A stretch of DNA of 59,624 bases from Lachnoclostridium edouardi. GTDB lineage: Bacteria; Bacillota; Clostridia; Lachnospirales; Lachnospiraceae. The notes beneath the pieces are model-generated. The model searched no databases and was not told where the DNA came from. It worked only from the letters and a program-made list of their open reading frames with translations. Shown in pieces: positions 50,844 to 59,624 of the stretch (within the stretch, counting starts at the first letter, position 1; each line of letters opens with the position of its first letter). Made by a program: the position numbers and the translations under genes. The DNA lies in assembly GCF_900240245.1 (NCBI RefSeq), contig NZ_OESQ01000001.1, forward strand, positions 2,724,280-2,783,903, in the 5' to 3' direction.

Positions 50844-53228
50844 ATGTTGGAAACAAAGGTTGAACAACAGGGAATCACCGACGACTATTTGAAAAAGATG
50901 GATGCCTATTGGCGTGCAGTGAATTATCTGGGCGCAGCACAGCTGTATCTTTTAGATAATCCACTTCTCCGTGAGCCTTTAACAATGGATCACGTAAAGA
51001 AAAAAATTGTAGGCCATTGGGGTACTGTTCCAGGACAGAACTTTATTTATGTACATTTAAACAGAGTTATTAAGAAATATGATCAGGATATGATCCTGAT
51101 TTCCGGTCCAGGCCACGGCGGAAACTTTTTTGTTGCCAATACATATTTAGAGGGAACATACAGCGAAGTATATCCAAATATTGGAGAAGATATGGAAGGC
51201 TTGAAGAAGCTGTGCAAGCAGTTCTCATTCCCAGGAGGCATTTCCAGCCACGTAGCGCCTGAAACTCCAGGCTCTATTAACGAGGGAGGCGAGCTGGGAT
51301 ATTCTATGGCCCATGCATTTGGAGCTGTATTTGACAACCCGGATTTAGTTGCAGCCTGCGTAGTAGGAGACGGAGAGGCCGAGACAGGACCTTTAGCAAC
51401 CTCCTGGCAGTGCAATAAGTTCCTGAATCCGGAAAATGACGGCGCTGTGCTTCCTATTCTTCATTTAAATGGCTATAAAATCAGCAACCCTACAATTTTA
51501 GCCCGTATTTCCCATGAGGAGCTGGAGCATTTCTTTGACGGCTGCGGCTGGAAGCCATATTTTGTAGAAGGCAGCGAGCCTATGGATATGCACAGAAAAA
51601 TGGCGGAAGCATTAGATCAGGCAATGGATGAAATTAAGGCCATTCAGAAAAATGCACGGGAAAACCATGACACAACAAGACCTAAGTGGCCTATGATTGT
51701 GCTGCGCACTCCAAAGGGCTGGACAGGACCAAAGGTAGTGGACGGAAATCAGATTGAAGATTCCTTCCGTGCTCATCAGGTGCCGATTACAATGGAAAAA
51801 CCAGAGCATCTGGAGCTTTTAAAGAACTGGCTTATGAGCTACCGCCCAGAGGAATTGTTTGATGAAAACGGCAAATTAATTCCTGAGCTGAAAGAGTTAG
51901 CTCCAAAGGGCGACAGAAGAATCGGTTCTAATCCTCACGCCAACGGCGGAAAGATTTTAAGAGATCTGCGCCTGCCAGATTTTAAGGATTATGCAGTAGA
52001 CGTACCTGCTCCGGGAGCTGTAGAAGCACAGGATATGATCGAACTGGGCGGCTTTGTACGCGACATTTTCAAAATGAATGAGGAGGCTAAAAACTTCCGT
52101 ATTTTTGGACCTGACGAGACTATGTCCAACCGTCTTGGAAAGGTATTTGAAGTAACAAACCGTGACTGGAATAATGAAACCTTTGACACTGACGAATTTT
52201 TAGCTTCTGACGGACGTGTTATGGATTCTATGCTCAGCGAGCATATGTGCGAGGGATGGCTGGAAGGATATCTGCTTACAGGACGCCACGGCTTCTTTGC
52301 CAGCTATGAAGCATTTATCAGAGTAGTAGACTCTATGTGCGCTCAGCACGCAAAATGGCTGAAGGTTTGCAATCAGCTTCCATGGAGACAGTCTATTGCC
52401 TCCCTGAACCTGATTCTGTCCTCCAATGTTTGGCAGCAGGATCACAACGGATTTACTCATCAGGACCCAGGCTTCTTAGACCATATTGCCAACAAAAAGG
52501 CAGACGTAGTACGCCTCTATCTGCCGCCAGACAGCAACTGCCTTCTGTCAGTATTTGACCACTGTATCAGAAGCAGAGATTATGTTAACGTAATTATTTC
52601 CTCCAAACATCCAAGACAGCAGTGGCTGACCATGGAGCAGGCTGTAAAGCACTGTACTCAGGGAATTGGTATCTGGGAGTGGGCAAGCAACGACCAGGGC
52701 GGAGAGCCGGACGTAGTTATGGCCTGCTGCGGCGATACACCTACCTTAGAGACCTTAGCTGCAGTAACAATTCTCAGAGAAGCTATGCCTGAATTAAAGA
52801 TCAGAGTTGTAAACGTAGTGGATCTGATGAAGCTGGAGCCTCAGTCAAAGCATCCTCACGGTTTAAGCGATGTAGAGTACGACGCTTTATTTACAAAAGA
52901 TAAACCAATTATTTTTGCTTTCCACGGCTATCACACATTAATCCATGAGCTGACATACCGCCGCGCAAACAGAAATATTCACGTTTACGGCTACAAAGAA
53001 GAGGGAACCATTACAACTCCATTTGATATGAGAGTTCAGAACGAAATTGACCGTTTCCATCTGGTAAAGAATGTAATCCGCTTCCTTCCTCAGCTGGGCA
53101 ATAAAGGCTCCTATCTGGTGCAGAAAATGAACGATAAACTGGTTGAGCACAAACAGTATATCCACGAATATGGCATTGATCTCCCAGAGATCCGCGACTG
53201 GCAGTGGAAAACGCCAGAAGAGAAATAA
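50844..53228 (+). CDS. xfp: Xylulose-5-phosphate/fructose-6-phosphate phosphoketolase
   Basis: This 794-residue thiamine-diphosphate enzyme cleaves xylulose 5-phosphate (and often fructose 6-phosphate) with phosphate to acetyl phosphate and a shorter sugar phosphate. Signatures are [40 protein letters not shown], the ThDP motif [39 protein letters not shown] and [15 protein letters not shown]. Length and ends fit the family. It points to pentose fermentation through acetyl phosphate. It stands alone with a terminator behind it. Confidence 0.96.
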   Translation: MLETKVEQQGITDDYLKKMDAYWRAVNYLGAAQLYLLDNPLLREPLTMDHVKKKIVGHWGTVPGQNFIYVHLNRVIKKYDQDMILISGPGHGGNFFVANTYLEGTYSEVYPNIGEDMEGLKKLCKQFSFPGGISSHVAPETPGSINEGGELGYSMAHAFGAVFDNPDLVAACVVGDGEAETGPLATSWQCNKFLNPENDGAVLPILHLNGYKISNPTILARISHEELEHFFDGCGWKPYFVEGSEPMDMHRKMAEALDQAMDEIKAIQKNARENHDTTRPKWPMIVLRTPKGWTGPKVVDGNQIEDSFRAHQVPITMEKPEHLELLKNWLMSYRPEELFDENGKLIPELKELAPKGDRRIGSNPHANGGKILRDLRLPDFKDYAVDVPAPGAVEAQDMIELGGFVRDIFKMNEEAKNFRIFGPDETMSNRLGKVFEVTNRDWNNETFDTDEFLASDGRVMDSMLSEHMCEGWLEGYLLTGRHGFFASYEAFIRVVDSMCAQHAKWLKVCNQLPWRQSIASLNLILSSNVWQQDHNGFTHQDPGFLDHIANKKADVVRLYLPPDSNCLLSVFDHCIRSRDYVNVIISSKHPRQQWLTMEQAVKHCTQGIGIWEWASNDQGGEPDVVMACCGDTPTLETLAAVTILREAMPELKIRVVNVVDLMKLEPQSKHPHGLSDVEYDALFTKDKPIIFAFHGYHTLIHELTYRRANRNIHVYGYKEEGTITTPFDMRVQNEIDRFHLVKNVIRFLPQLGNKGSYLVQKMNDKLVEHKQYIHEYGIDLPEIRDWQWKTPEEK

Positions 53229-53253
53229 ACAGGCGCTAAATGCTCATAACAAT
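53229..53253 (+). repeat. Fragment D of the structured intergenic element
   Basis: ACAGGCGCTAAATGCTCATA followed by ACAAT is the extreme 3' end of the element seen at 25205-25233 and 48605-48630, with two changes. It starts at the phosphoketolase stop codon. Confidence 0.75.
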
Positions 53254-53254
53254 A

Positions 53255-53304
53255 GAAAAAACAGAGAGTTTATCACTTTCAAAGTGACAGGCTCTCTGTT
53301 TTTT
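53255..53304. terminator. Bidirectional terminator between xfp and fic
   Basis: AAAAAACAGAGAG/CTCTCTGTTTTTT arms with an inner CACTTTC/GAAAGTG-type stem, between two convergent genes. Confidence 0.85.
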
Positions 53305-53315
53305 ATCTGAACGGC

Positions 53316-53927
53316 TTACAGCCCGGCCAGCTCCTCAGTTTTGTAGACGTAATACCCTTCATAATAATAACTGTGGTCAATGCCCTTCATATAAATTTCC
53401 CGGTCATAAATATTATGGGTCAGAGCATTTTTAAGAAGAAATTTGATTTCAATATCCTTAACTGGACTGCGCTCCATAGCAAGTAAATAATCCTCTTTAT
53501 CAACCTTGCTCCAATCCACTACATAGCCAATCTCTTTCTTTAAAATTAAATCAAGCCATATCCTTGTGCTTCTTCCATTGCCTTCTCTAAATGGATGGGC
53601 GACATTCATTTCTACATATTTTTCAACGATTTCATCAAAAGTTGATTGAGGCATTTTATCGATGCTGTGTAAAGCCGCTTCCAGATACATAAGTGGGGCA
53701 AATCTGAAATTTCCTTTTGAAATATTGACCTTGCGAAGTTCACCGGCAGAATCATAAATTTCATCAAAAAGATATTTATGAATCATGGCCAGGCTTTTAT
53801 ATGTTCCAGGTTCCAGTTTCTCTAAAAATCCAGTTTCAAACATTGCAATGGCTTTTTGCTTACTGATTTTTTCCTCTGCTCTCGCCAATTCTGTTGAATC
53901 TGTTATACCTAATTTATTTTCAAGCAT
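53316..53927 (-). CDS. fic: Fic-family protein, class III (self-inhibited)
   Basis: This 203-residue Fic enzyme would transfer AMP to a target protein. The catalytic loop HPFREGNGRSTRIW has the histidine and both arginines, and the flap and early helices match (YDSAGELRKVNISKGNFRFAP). Near the C terminus SYYYEG fits the class III inhibitory motif (S/T)xxxE(G/N) known from Neisseria NmFic, so it should be restrained by its own helix. No separate antitoxin gene is needed or seen. It may target DNA gyrase-like or other proteins, which cannot be told. Confidence 0.9.
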   Translation of the reverse strand: MLENKLGITDSTELARAEEKISKQKAIAMFETGFLEKLEPGTYKSLAMIHKYLFDEIYDSAGELRKVNISKGNFRFAPLMYLEAALHSIDKMPQSTFDEIVEKYVEMNVAHPFREGNGRSTRIWLDLILKKEIGYVVDWSKVDKEDYLLAMERSPVKDIEIKFLLKNALTHNIYDREIYMKGIDHSYYYEGYYVYKTEELAGL

Positions 53928-54014
53928 ATCCTTACCTCATATTCCATACAATCTGCCTTTTATTATAACTTCATTTTAATAAGTATACCACATGATCAGT
54001 AATTCTAATGCATT

Positions 54015-55061
54015 TTACAACAGCCTTTTCCGGAATTTTGCCGGCGTTGTTTGGTGGCGCTCTGAAAATATTTTATAAAAATATCCTTTATTGTGGTAGC
54101 CTACTGCCTCTGTAATCTGATCTATAGTTAAATCTGTGTTTTTCAGCAGAAATTCAGCCTTTTCCAGCCTCATATTTTGAAGGTATTCTGTATATGTCAT
54201 GCCTGTTTTAGCTTTTAACAGGCGGTTAAAATAATCGTCCTGGAAGTGGAAATGACGGACCATTTTCTGAATGGAAATATTATTTAAATGTCCCTCCATA
54301 TAGCTGGTTATTTCTTCAAAAAGAGGCCAGTCCTTTTCCCGGCGCACCTCTCTGGAAAGCAAAAAATCGTATTCAGAGCTTAGGAGTGAGAATACCCGAA
54401 GAAGCAGGCCAAAACAAATATAAAAGGAACCCTGGTCATATTGGGCCAGTTCCTGCAGCAGAGTGGAAATCACAGCGTCCATTTTTTCATCTCCATTTTG
54501 CCTGGGAGTGAAATGGAGATATTGCTGCAGGCCATTGTGCTTTAAAAGAGAGGAGCGGAGGAAGGATACGATGCGCTCAGTGGCGGCGTGACATCCCATA
54601 ATATCGTTAATAGCGGCGTTGGAAATTCCAAAAAATAAAATAGTAGAGGGGGTGTCGCTGAAATAATCCTGGTGAAGGCAGTTTTTATCAATCAGGCACA
54701 GATCCCCTTTGTGAAAGATTACGTCTCTGCCGGAAATTTTCTGGCGGAAGCTGCCGTGGACCACATAAGCCAGCTCTAAATATTCGTGGGTGTGCAGCTG
54801 TGTTCTGGCGCCGGGCTTTAAGGTGCAGGAGCAGGAAAAAGGCTGTTTCCAGGGCAGCATAGTAGCCTGAAACCTGCCTTTGGGAAGAAAGATCCAGCAC
54901 AAGGCAAAAATCCGTTCATTGCCCTCCATAGGATAGGACTTTACATCCTCCAGAAGGGGCGAATATTCCTGGCACATAATGCGGGAAGCCACAGGGTCTG
55001 TTTCATCTATTATATTAGATTTAATACAACAAAGCTGATGGCATAAAAGTTTTAAGTTCAT
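54015..55061 (-). CDS. AraC-family regulator with cupin sensor
   Basis: This 348-residue protein has a central cupin (LKPGARTQLHTHEYLELAYVVHGSF...DLCLIDKNCLHQDYF) and a C-terminal double HTH (ISIQKMVRHFHFQDDYFNRLLKAKTGMTYTEYLQNMRLEKAEFLLKNTDLTIDQITEAVGYHNKGYFYKIF). It resembles sugar-responsive AraC regulators, but no sugar gene is beside it. Its start overlaps the stop of the OLD-type gene (ATGA), so it is the second gene of that operon. Confidence 0.9.
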   Translation of the reverse strand: MNLKLLCHQLCCIKSNIIDETDPVASRIMCQEYSPLLEDVKSYPMEGNERIFALCWIFLPKGRFQATMLPWKQPFSCSCTLKPGARTQLHTHEYLELAYVVHGSFRQKISGRDVIFHKGDLCLIDKNCLHQDYFSDTPSTILFFGISNAAINDIMGCHAATERIVSFLRSSLLKHNGLQQYLHFTPRQNGDEKMDAVISTLLQELAQYDQGSFYICFGLLLRVFSLLSSEYDFLLSREVRREKDWPLFEEITSYMEGHLNNISIQKMVRHFHFQDDYFNRLLKAKTGMTYTEYLQNMRLEKAEFLLKNTDLTIDQITEAVGYHNKGYFYKIFSERHQTTPAKFRKRLL

Positions 55062-56932
55062 ATAGGGTTATTCTCCTGAGATTCATATTTTCTGCTGTCA
55101 AAGTAAGGAAACCTGTTAATGGCATCTAAAATGTCCTTAAAATCTTCTCTGGGAGCCGCCTGAATATAAGCCTTTAATAATTCCTGTTCTTTGTCCTTAA
55201 ATGGTCCGTAAAAAATATCATATAAGTTGTGGCCTCTCATATAAATCCGTATTTCCTCCATGTGATCTTTCATATCCTCAGGGGAGGAAAAATCTCTGCC
55301 CAGAATCTGAATTAAATGCTGCCCGCTGCGAAGGCGGTGAAGGTATTCCTTCCATTTTTCATATAAAGTATTGTAAAAAGATGCCTCGCTTTCCACGATT
55401 CCCAGAGAAGCCATAACCTTAGGGTTTAAAAAATAGTTTTCAAAAGAATAGTATTTTAAAATCAGCACGTTCTGCCTGGTAACTCTGGGCAGCCGGTCAA
55501 TATCCTCCAGACTGCGCTCATCATAATATCTGCACAGCTGGGAGGCCAATTCCTCCGGATTCTTGCCGTCCCCGTCGCGTATCATAAGAAATTGATCTCT
55601 GATATAAACCTGGTTCATATATTTTAAGTTGGCGTATGTTTTAATATTTGTGCAGCTGTTAGTAGTAATAATGGAAATTCGTGAAAGGCTGCCGCGGCTG
55701 TCGTACAGCTCAGAGTAATACTGCTCTAAAAGTAAAGGCAGGCGGCACTTGTCCTGTTTTCCCTCTACAATAAAAACAAAGCTGACATTTAAAAGATCAT
55801 TGGCCCCATAACCTAAATCATCTAAAATCCGCCCCATATCTGTTTTAGGAGGAACTACAGAATAACGCTCTTCGTCTAAAACTACCTGTTTAATCTGACG
55901 GACTGTAAAATTAAATAAAAGATCAGGAGAATGGGTTTTAAAAATCACCTGATTTTTCTTGGAAAGGCGGTATAAAAGCTCGCTGCAGGATTTTTGAAGC
56001 TGTGGGTGAAGATAGATTTCAGGGTCCTCCACCACAATGATGCTGGGGATTCTCCCCTGGTCGCTAATATATGTTTCCAAAAGAGAAAGCATATAAATAC
56101 TTCTCATGCCTTTTCCCATAAGCTCCACCGGCTTTACGCTGCCTCTCTGCGTATTATAGGCGCCAGCCTCCACAGAAAACATCTGGTCAGTGTCGCAGCG
56201 CAGGGTGTAAAGAATTTTTTCGTAGCCGCCGTTTTTGAAAAAGTTTTCATTTACTTTTCTGGAAAAATCATTTAAATTCAGCTGGTAAATTTTATATTCT
56301 AAAAGGCGGGCAGTTTCAACAGCTGTTAAATCCTCAGGCTGCTTTTGATTAATCAGGCCAATACACTGGAAACAGTGGTTGCAGGCCTTAGACTGCTGAA
56401 AAACACAGGCGCTGGAGCGGAGAAGCCTAAGCTGCTTATCCTCCTGAAACATTAAAAGATCGTTTTGCAGCTGATTTAACTCCCTTTCCGCGTTAATCCT
56501 GTAAATACGGGGAAGAACGGCAGGTATGTAGGGATTGTTCTTTTTATATGTATCCTCATAGCGCACAGCTCCGTTTTTATTTACATGTAAGGTAAAGGAA
56601 AGAAGGCCCCGGGAAAAAGAAGGCAGGCGCTGAAGAAAGGTTTTCAGCCACACCTCATATCGTTTATATTGGCTGACCATGCCCATGGAAAAAAACAGCT
56701 GCAAATCTTCTTCTGCAATGGAAAAGGCAGCCTCAATACGGATGGCCTGCTGTTTTTCATTAAAATCAGACTCCTGAAACTGATAACAGCCGCACAAAGC
56801 GCAGACTGCGTCTAACACTGAGGTCTTTCCAGTATTATTTTTTCCTATTAATATGAGGGCCTTGTCAATATCAGTAATCTCCATGTCCCTGATAGATTTA
56901 AAATTATGTATGCGAAGATAAGTAAGCTGCAT
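55058..56932 (-). CDS. OLD-family ATPase with TOPRIM nuclease domain
   Basis: This 624-residue protein has an ABC/SMC-like ATPase with Walker A in LIGKNNTGKTSVLDAVCAL and Walker B in IIVVEDPEIYLHPQ. A cysteine pair-rich insertion reads CVFQQSKACNHCFQC. The following TOPRIM domain has its conserved acids in FVFIVEGKQDKC and MIRDGDGKNPEE. OLD proteins are ATP-controlled nucleases often used against phages. GGAGG-type sequence (GGAAGCAAT) before the ATG is weak. It is coupled to an AraC gene, an unusual partner. Confidence 0.85.
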   Translation of the reverse strand: MQLTYLRIHNFKSIRDMEITDIDKALILIGKNNTGKTSVLDAVCALCGCYQFQESDFNEKQQAIRIEAAFSIAEEDLQLFFSMGMVSQYKRYEVWLKTFLQRLPSFSRGLLSFTLHVNKNGAVRYEDTYKKNNPYIPAVLPRIYRINAERELNQLQNDLLMFQEDKQLRLLRSSACVFQQSKACNHCFQCIGLINQKQPEDLTAVETARLLEYKIYQLNLNDFSRKVNENFFKNGGYEKILYTLRCDTDQMFSVEAGAYNTQRGSVKPVELMGKGMRSIYMLSLLETYISDQGRIPSIIVVEDPEIYLHPQLQKSCSELLYRLSKKNQVIFKTHSPDLLFNFTVRQIKQVVLDEERYSVVPPKTDMGRILDDLGYGANDLLNVSFVFIVEGKQDKCRLPLLLEQYYSELYDSRGSLSRISIITTNSCTNIKTYANLKYMNQVYIRDQFLMIRDGDGKNPEELASQLCRYYDERSLEDIDRLPRVTRQNVLILKYYSFENYFLNPKVMASLGIVESEASFYNTLYEKWKEYLHRLRSGQHLIQILGRDFSSPEDMKDHMEEIRIYMRGHNLYDIFYGPFKDKEQELLKAYIQAAPREDFKDILDAINRFPYFDSRKYESQENNPI

Positions 56933-57018
56933 ATTGCTTCCTCCAAACTTTCTAAATCCCCTGGTTTGTTTTATTCATTCTAAAGTACAGTTTACAAGGG
57001 ACTACACAGAGTAGGTAT

Positions 57019-57044
57019 CTGACGGGAGGGGTTCCACCCGTCAG
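57019..57044. terminator. Hairpin at the end of the recombinase gene
   Basis: CTGACGGG/CCCGTCAG overlaps the recombinase stop. It marks the left limit of another mobile element that continues past the right edge of the window. Confidence 0.6.
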
Positions 57045-57807
57045 ATTTTCCATGTGATATTCAAGCTGTCGCTTGTGGCGGCTATGGTGGTAATCATCAA
57101 ATCCATCACCCGCCGCTTGTCGTCAAAGGATACATTCTCCCAAGTGTCGAGGTAGCCGGAAATCTGGCTGACCTGTTCCGGGCTAATGGCTTCCACCGTC
57201 AGTTCCGCTATCCTCGCCAGAAGTTCCTGCTTGCGCCCGTCCAGTTCTGCTATCTTCACATTCACATAGGAGAGCAGGACATTGTTTGCACCCGTCAGAC
57301 TGTCCGCCAGCTTTTCAATCTCGCTGTCCACATGGGCAAGCTCCACTTGCAGTGCTGCAATTTTCGGGTTTGCCTTTGCCGCTTTCTTTCTGCCTGTCAG
57401 CGTCTTGTAGCTTGCCAGTTTCTTTACCATCTGCTGATAAACAACCGCTTCCAGTTCCGAAGTAATGATTTTCCCGCACCCGGCACAGCTTTTATTGTCC
57501 AGCCGTTTTGTGCAGCGGAGATATTGCTTTCCCACAGGATTGTTAATGCTCATAAGCGCATACCCGCAATTCCCGCATTTGATTTTTCCCGCGAGCCATG
57601 TATGGGTAGCTTTTCGGGCAGACTGGATTTTCATGTTGTTCATCAGCTTCTTACGGCAGGTCAGCCAGATGTCGGAGGGAACAATGCCCTCATGGGGAGC
57701 CAGTACCAGCATTTGGTCTTTCAAGTCGTTCTTTTTGCTGGGCTTCACATCCCGCCCTTGATACAGATAGCAGCCGTTCATGCCTGTAAAATCGGCAGCG
57801 TCATTGA
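57041..57807 (-). pseudogene. Large serine recombinase, 3' portion split by an IS3 element
   Basis: The frame from 57807 (NDAADFTGMNGCYLYQGRDV) runs through the zinc ribbon (CGNCGYALMS...CTKR...CAGC), a coiled coil and the C terminus SLNITWKI. It belongs with 59259-59624: joining them across the IS with one copy of TCAATGA (minus strand) restores GTVIVNDAADF in frame. Split as it is, the recombinase is inactive. Confidence 0.85.
57801..57807. repeat. IS3 target duplication, left copy
   Basis: TCATTGA, repeated at 59259-59265. The IS3 family mostly makes 3-4 bp duplications, so part of the 7 bp match may be chance. Confidence 0.6.
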
Positions 57808-57836
57808 TGAAGTGACCCCCAAAAGTTGCACAAGAG

Positions 57837-58685
57837 TTATGCGGCAAAGCCGTTTTGAATTCTGTATTGGACAGGACTTAATCCATTCAATTTTTCTTTG
57901 ATTCGGTTGTAGTTATAGTATTCAAGATAAGCGACCAGTTCCTGGCAGAACTCGTCTAATGATTGGAACGTCCGCAGGTATAGCAATTCCGATTTTAACA
58001 GTCCGAAAAAGTTTTCCATAACCGCATTGTCCAGACAGTTTCCCTTTCTGGACATACTTTGCCGAATGCCTTTTTCTAACAGTCTTTTTTGATACCTAAC
58101 GTTCTGATATTGCCAGCCCTGATCCGAATGAAGGATCAGCCCGCTGCTGTCCGGGAGCCGGGAGAACGCTTTATCCAGCATCTCATCCACCTGGCGGTAA
58201 TTAGCCCGTTCACTGATGGCATAGCTGATGATCTCACCATTATACAGGTCAAGCACAGGAGAGAGATAAAGTTTGCTTCCAAACAGGGAAAACTCAGTCA
58301 CATCAGTTACCCATTTCTGATTCGGCCTTTCCGCATGGAAATCTCTAGCCAGTAGATTTGGTGCAATCTTGCCGACTTCTCCACGGTAAGAACGATACTT
58401 TTTCATTCGTACCATATATTTCAGGCCTGATTCCTTCATCAGCTTTTGTACCGTCTTGTGGTTCAGACAAAAGCCCCTGTTGCGTAATTCCATACCAATC
58501 CGCCGATACCCGTACCGGCCTTGATTCTCCTGATAAATTGCTATGATTTCCGCCCTTTCTTTTGCGTATTTATCCACAGCATTGGCTTTCCGGGAATAGT
58601 AGTAGTATGTACTTCGGGGAATGCCGGCCAGTTTAAGTAATGCTGCCAGAGGATAATCACGCCTTAATTCTGTAACAGCAGCCAC
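57837..58685 (-). CDS. IS3-family transposase OrfB
   Basis: This 282-residue catalytic half has an HTH_21 region (SRKANAVDKYAKERAEIIAIYQENQGRYGYRRIG) and an rve integrase core with the DDE acids in WVTDVTEFSLFGSKLYLSPVLDL, LILHSDQGWQYQ and MSRKGNCLDNAVMENFFGLLKSE. It lies in the -1 frame relative to orfA, nine bases past its stop. An A-run (GGGAAAAACCC) near the end of orfA may allow frameshifting into an OrfAB fusion. Confidence 0.92.
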   Translation of the reverse strand: MAAVTELRRDYPLAALLKLAGIPRSTYYYYSRKANAVDKYAKERAEIIAIYQENQGRYGYRRIGMELRNRGFCLNHKTVQKLMKESGLKYMVRMKKYRSYRGEVGKIAPNLLARDFHAERPNQKWVTDVTEFSLFGSKLYLSPVLDLYNGEIISYAISERANYRQVDEMLDKAFSRLPDSSGLILHSDQGWQYQNVRYQKRLLEKGIRQSMSRKGNCLDNAVMENFFGLLKSELLYLRTFQSLDEFCQELVAYLEYYNYNRIKEKLNGLSPVQYRIQNGFAA

Positions 58686-58693
58686 AACATCGC

Positions 58694-59203
58694 TTATTCG
58701 GGTTTTTCCCGCTTCTGAATTAAGGCGTTTAATTTTTTTAGGTAATCATTCTCCATTCTTAACCGGTAATTTTCTTCTGACAGCCGCTTGTTTTCCTGTT
58801 GCAGCTCCGACTGTTCCTGCTTCTTTTGTCGCTTTTCGCTGCCTTTTGTCGCCTGCTTTTTCATAAGTCCCTGTGCACCTTCCTTTTGGAATTTCTTCTC
58901 CCACCGGCACACTGTTACAACATCAAGGAAAAAGTGCATAGCTGTCTGTGTACAGGATAAGTGATGTTCCTGCTTGTATTGTAACACTTTTAGGCGAAAC
59001 TCGCCATCAAAGCCTTTTTGTCGGCCAACCAGATTTCTGCTTAGAAGTCCTTTTGTACCATGCAGCTTATACAAGTTTACCCATTTTTCAATTGGCGTAC
59101 AGGATACGCAAAATTTCTCGGATGCCTCTTTGCGTGTATGCCCTTCCAGTACATACTGAACAACCGCTAATTTTAATTCCTCACTGAACAATTCTTTTCC
59201 CAT
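58694..59203 (-). CDS. IS3-family transposase OrfA
   Basis: This 169-residue DNA-binding half has two helix-turn-helix units (LAVVQYVLEGHTRKEASEKFCVSCTPIEKWVNLYKLHG and VLQYKQEHHLSCTQTAMHFF) and a C-terminal leucine-zipper-like coil (LQQENKRLSEENYRLRMENDYLKKLNAL). The start is taken at 59203 (MGKELFSEEL). An ATG four codons earlier abuts the ribosome-binding-like AAAGGG. The reading frame upstream is fused by chance to the recombinase remnant. Confidence 0.88.
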   Translation of the reverse strand: MGKELFSEELKLAVVQYVLEGHTRKEASEKFCVSCTPIEKWVNLYKLHGTKGLLSRNLVGRQKGFDGEFRLKVLQYKQEHHLSCTQTAMHFFLDVVTVCRWEKKFQKEGAQGLMKKQATKGSEKRQKKQEQSELQQENKRLSEENYRLRMENDYLKKLNALIQKREKPE

Positions 59204-59258
59204 AGATTTCTGCATCCCTTTCGTTGACTTTCTTGTCCAACTTTTGGGGTGCAGTTCA

Positions 59259-59265
59259 TCATTGA
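59259..59265. repeat. IS3 target duplication, right copy
   Basis: TCATTGA, same as 57801-57807, directly beyond the right end of the IS. Confidence 0.6.
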
Positions 59266-59624
59266 CAATGACTGTCCCTTGACTTTTGAAAAATTCGTAC
59301 ACATCAAGGTCTGCCTGCACATAGACGGGATTGCGTAACATCTGCGCCAGCGTGGGGCGTATCAGTTCTTTACCGTTGAATAAAATCCCCTGTTCGGCAA
59401 AGTACCGGGTAATGTCCCCGTAGGAGGTTGTGGGCTGGGCGTACATCTCAAACATGAGCCGGATATTTGCCGCTTCGTCCGGGTTTACCACCAGCTTCTT
59501 TGTGTTGATGCCGTCCATTTTGATAGGTTCGGTGTGGAAGCCGTAGGGAGCCTTGCCGCCCATTTTGAAGCCCCGCTGACTGCGGGAATAGTAAGCGTCC
59601 GTCACCCGCTTCTGTATCGTTTCC
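59259..59624 (-). pseudogene. Large serine recombinase, middle portion, cut by window edge
   Basis: The frame runs in from the right edge (ETIQKRVTDAYYSRSQRG) and reads the Recombinase domain: GKAPYGFHTEPI, NPDEAANIRLMFEMYA, LIRPTLAQMLRNPVYVQADL, up to SQGTVIVND, where the IS3 element begins. The resolvase domain with the catalytic serine should lie beyond the window. It differs clearly from the two tnpX-type genes at the left end. Confidence 0.85.

Larger units (their letters stand above)
57808..59258 (-). mobile_element. IS3-family (IS150-group-like) insertion sequence
   Basis: This 1,451 bp unit has imperfect inverted ends, TGAAGTGACCCCCAAAAGTT on the left and TGAACTGCACCCCAAAAGTT on the right (read inward). 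It holds overlapping-style orfA and orfB in different frames and looks intact. Confidence 0.9.

Overview
The window looks like accessory DNA from a gut anaerobe of the Clostridia, most likely Lachnospiraceae. The evidence is low to moderate GC, strong AGGAGG-type ribosome binding sites, a clostridial hybrid-cluster protein, phosphoketolase, a BclA-like collagen protein and Tn4451/Tn916-type mobile modules. No rRNA, tRNA or CRISPR array was recognised.

Left third (1-23.5 kb) is nested mobile DNA. A large serine recombinase gene on the minus strand is cut in two: its first 33 codons lie at 15261-15359 and the rest at 387-1940. Between them sits a 13,320 bp element. Removing it at a shared TG dinucleotide restores an uninterrupted 550-residue frame, and the element ends are symmetric arms (CACCCT-N15-TG-N15-AGGGTG), as expected for a serine-recombinase attP. 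The inner element carries a MobL relaxase with a recognisable oriT, its own serine recombinase with TnpW, RhuM and TnpV proteins, a tyrosine recombinase, a LysR/EamA pair and broken restriction-modification genes. The outer element carries a second TnpW, an HxlR regulator, a small RiPP-like operon (ACGX-repeat peptide, radical SAM/SPASM enzyme, nitroreductase, flavin reductase) and Tn916-type sigma-like and Orf8-like regulators. A CHAP endolysin and a decayed recombinase follow, possibly prophage remnants.

Middle (23.5-46.4 kb) looks like ordinary host DNA. It holds a Crp/Fnr regulator divergent from a ferredoxin and hydroxylamine reductase (hcp), a MATE exporter, a CcdA-thioredoxin fusion with an Rrf2 regulator, and a GntR regulator with a GlpA-like/FAD oxidoreductase/DUF1667 operon. 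A PrpR-type activator with a degenerate AAA+ domain follows. Next are a three-gene carrier-protein/adenylating-ligase/BtrH-like cluster on the minus strand, a collagen-like spore-surface protein, and a tripartite transporter with aldolase and galactarate dehydratase (probable aldarate use). An AmiS/UreI-type channel ends this part.

Right part (46.4-59.6 kb) holds an IS1634-family element flanked by a 44 bp direct repeat that is itself a terminator, a GMP synthase whose glutaminase domain lacks its catalytic residues, phosphoketolase, a class III Fic protein, an AraC regulator overlapping an OLD-family ATPase/nuclease gene, and a second large serine recombinase interrupted by an IS3-family element and cut off by the window edge.

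Two repeat families stand out. A 211 bp hairpin-rich sequence occurs at the very start of the window and again at 50.3 kb with one mismatch. A structured intergenic element sits directly upstream of hcp, tctC and guaA, with a further fragment after the phosphoketolase gene.
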